Part shown: positions 30,026-30,140 of the stretch, in pieces
How the letters are laid out: each line of letters opens with the position of its first letter
Numbering within the stretch: the first letter of the stretch is position 1
DNA from: a virus
Length of the DNA: 30,140 nucleotides
IMG/VR virus record: IMGVR_UViG_3300032020_000035
Span: 1 to 30,140 of that record
Reading direction: 5' to 3' (one strand)
The notes under the pieces: generated by a model
Told to the model about the DNA's origin: nothing
The model's database searches: none
Seen by the model: the letters and a program-made list of their open reading frames with translations, nothing else
Made by a program: the position numbers and the translations under genes

Positions 30026-30140
30026 GTTTAGCTACCTCCCTTCCACTTCTTAGCAACAGGGTCCCATTCGCCAACTGAAAGCATTGGTTCTTTCCTTTTT
30101 TCTGCCGCATCAAGTTGTGCCGAGACGCTTAAGAAGTCCT
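30014..30140. repeat. Terminal direct repeat (assembly overlap), right copy
   Basis: This is the exact copy of bases 1-127. It contains a truncated duplicate of the scaffold-candidate gene's 3' end (from 30028) that should not be counted as a second gene. Removing one copy leaves a circle of 30,013 bp in which the minus-strand gene series runs through the junction without interruption. Confidence 0.95.

Noticed and set aside
30028-30140. Second partial copy of the scaffold-candidate gene
   Set aside because: It is part of the terminal assembly overlap and not a real duplicate.

Overview
The window looks like a complete circular genome of a tailed virus (Caudoviricetes-type head and tail genes) of an archaeon. 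The first 127 bases recur exactly at the end, so the unique circle is about 30,013 bp and the ends are an assembly overlap. Archaeal signs are TATA-type promoter sequences, many N-glycosylation sequons in the secreted proteins, and a membrane-anchored beta-sandwich protein (7739-8188) of a type I associate from memory with Bathyarchaeia and related Thermoproteota. The host assignment is inference and no search was run.

Layout. Almost everything is on the minus strand and reads as one long coupled block from 13.7 kb down through the 1/30013 junction to 15.76 kb. The exception is a plus-strand block of nine small genes (13.78-15.77 kb). A TATA-rich divergent region at about 13.62-13.78 kb separates the two blocks. 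In minus-strand order: (1) small regulators and nucleic-acid genes, including a ribbon-helix-helix protein, Cys-rich proteins, a C5-cytosine methyltransferase and an NPPF-type methyltransferase (13.7-10.86 kb); (2) a membrane module around a TRAFAC-like GTPase (10.7-7.74 kb); (3) five overlapping micro-genes for Zn/Fe-S-like or single-membrane-span proteins (7.74-7.09 kb); (4) packaging and head genes: terminase small and large subunits, a small methyltransferase, portal, MuF-like protein, beta-helix spike, DUF2213 protease, scaffold candidate, decoration candidate and an encapsulin-like HK97-fold capsid protein, ending at a hairpin plus T-run (7.09-0 and 30.0-28.5 kb); (5) a small head protein, two paralogous glycosyltransferases, connectors and fibre-like proteins (28.5-24.7 kb); (6) two very large secreted or virion surface proteins, a beta-helix protein and a NodB polysaccharide deacetylase with Ig-like repeats (24.7-19.8 kb); (7) neck, tail, gp10-like, mini tape-measure candidate and hub (19.85-15.76 kb).

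How it works together. The virus packages DNA with TerS/TerL through a DUF1073-like portal, matures an encapsulin-like shell with a DUF2213 protease, and appears to build a short tail. It invests heavily in glycan interaction: two beta-helix proteins, a deacetylase, jelly-roll modules embedded in two tail proteins, and two glycosyltransferases. Two or three methyltransferases probably protect its DNA or modify a virion or host component. I see no DNA polymerase, helicase, integrase, tRNA or CRISPR array, so replication must rely on the host or on unrecognised small genes.

The least explained parts are the GTPase/membrane module with the adjoining micro-gene array (10.7-7.1 kb) and the plus-strand operon of DUF4326 and Cys-rich small proteins.
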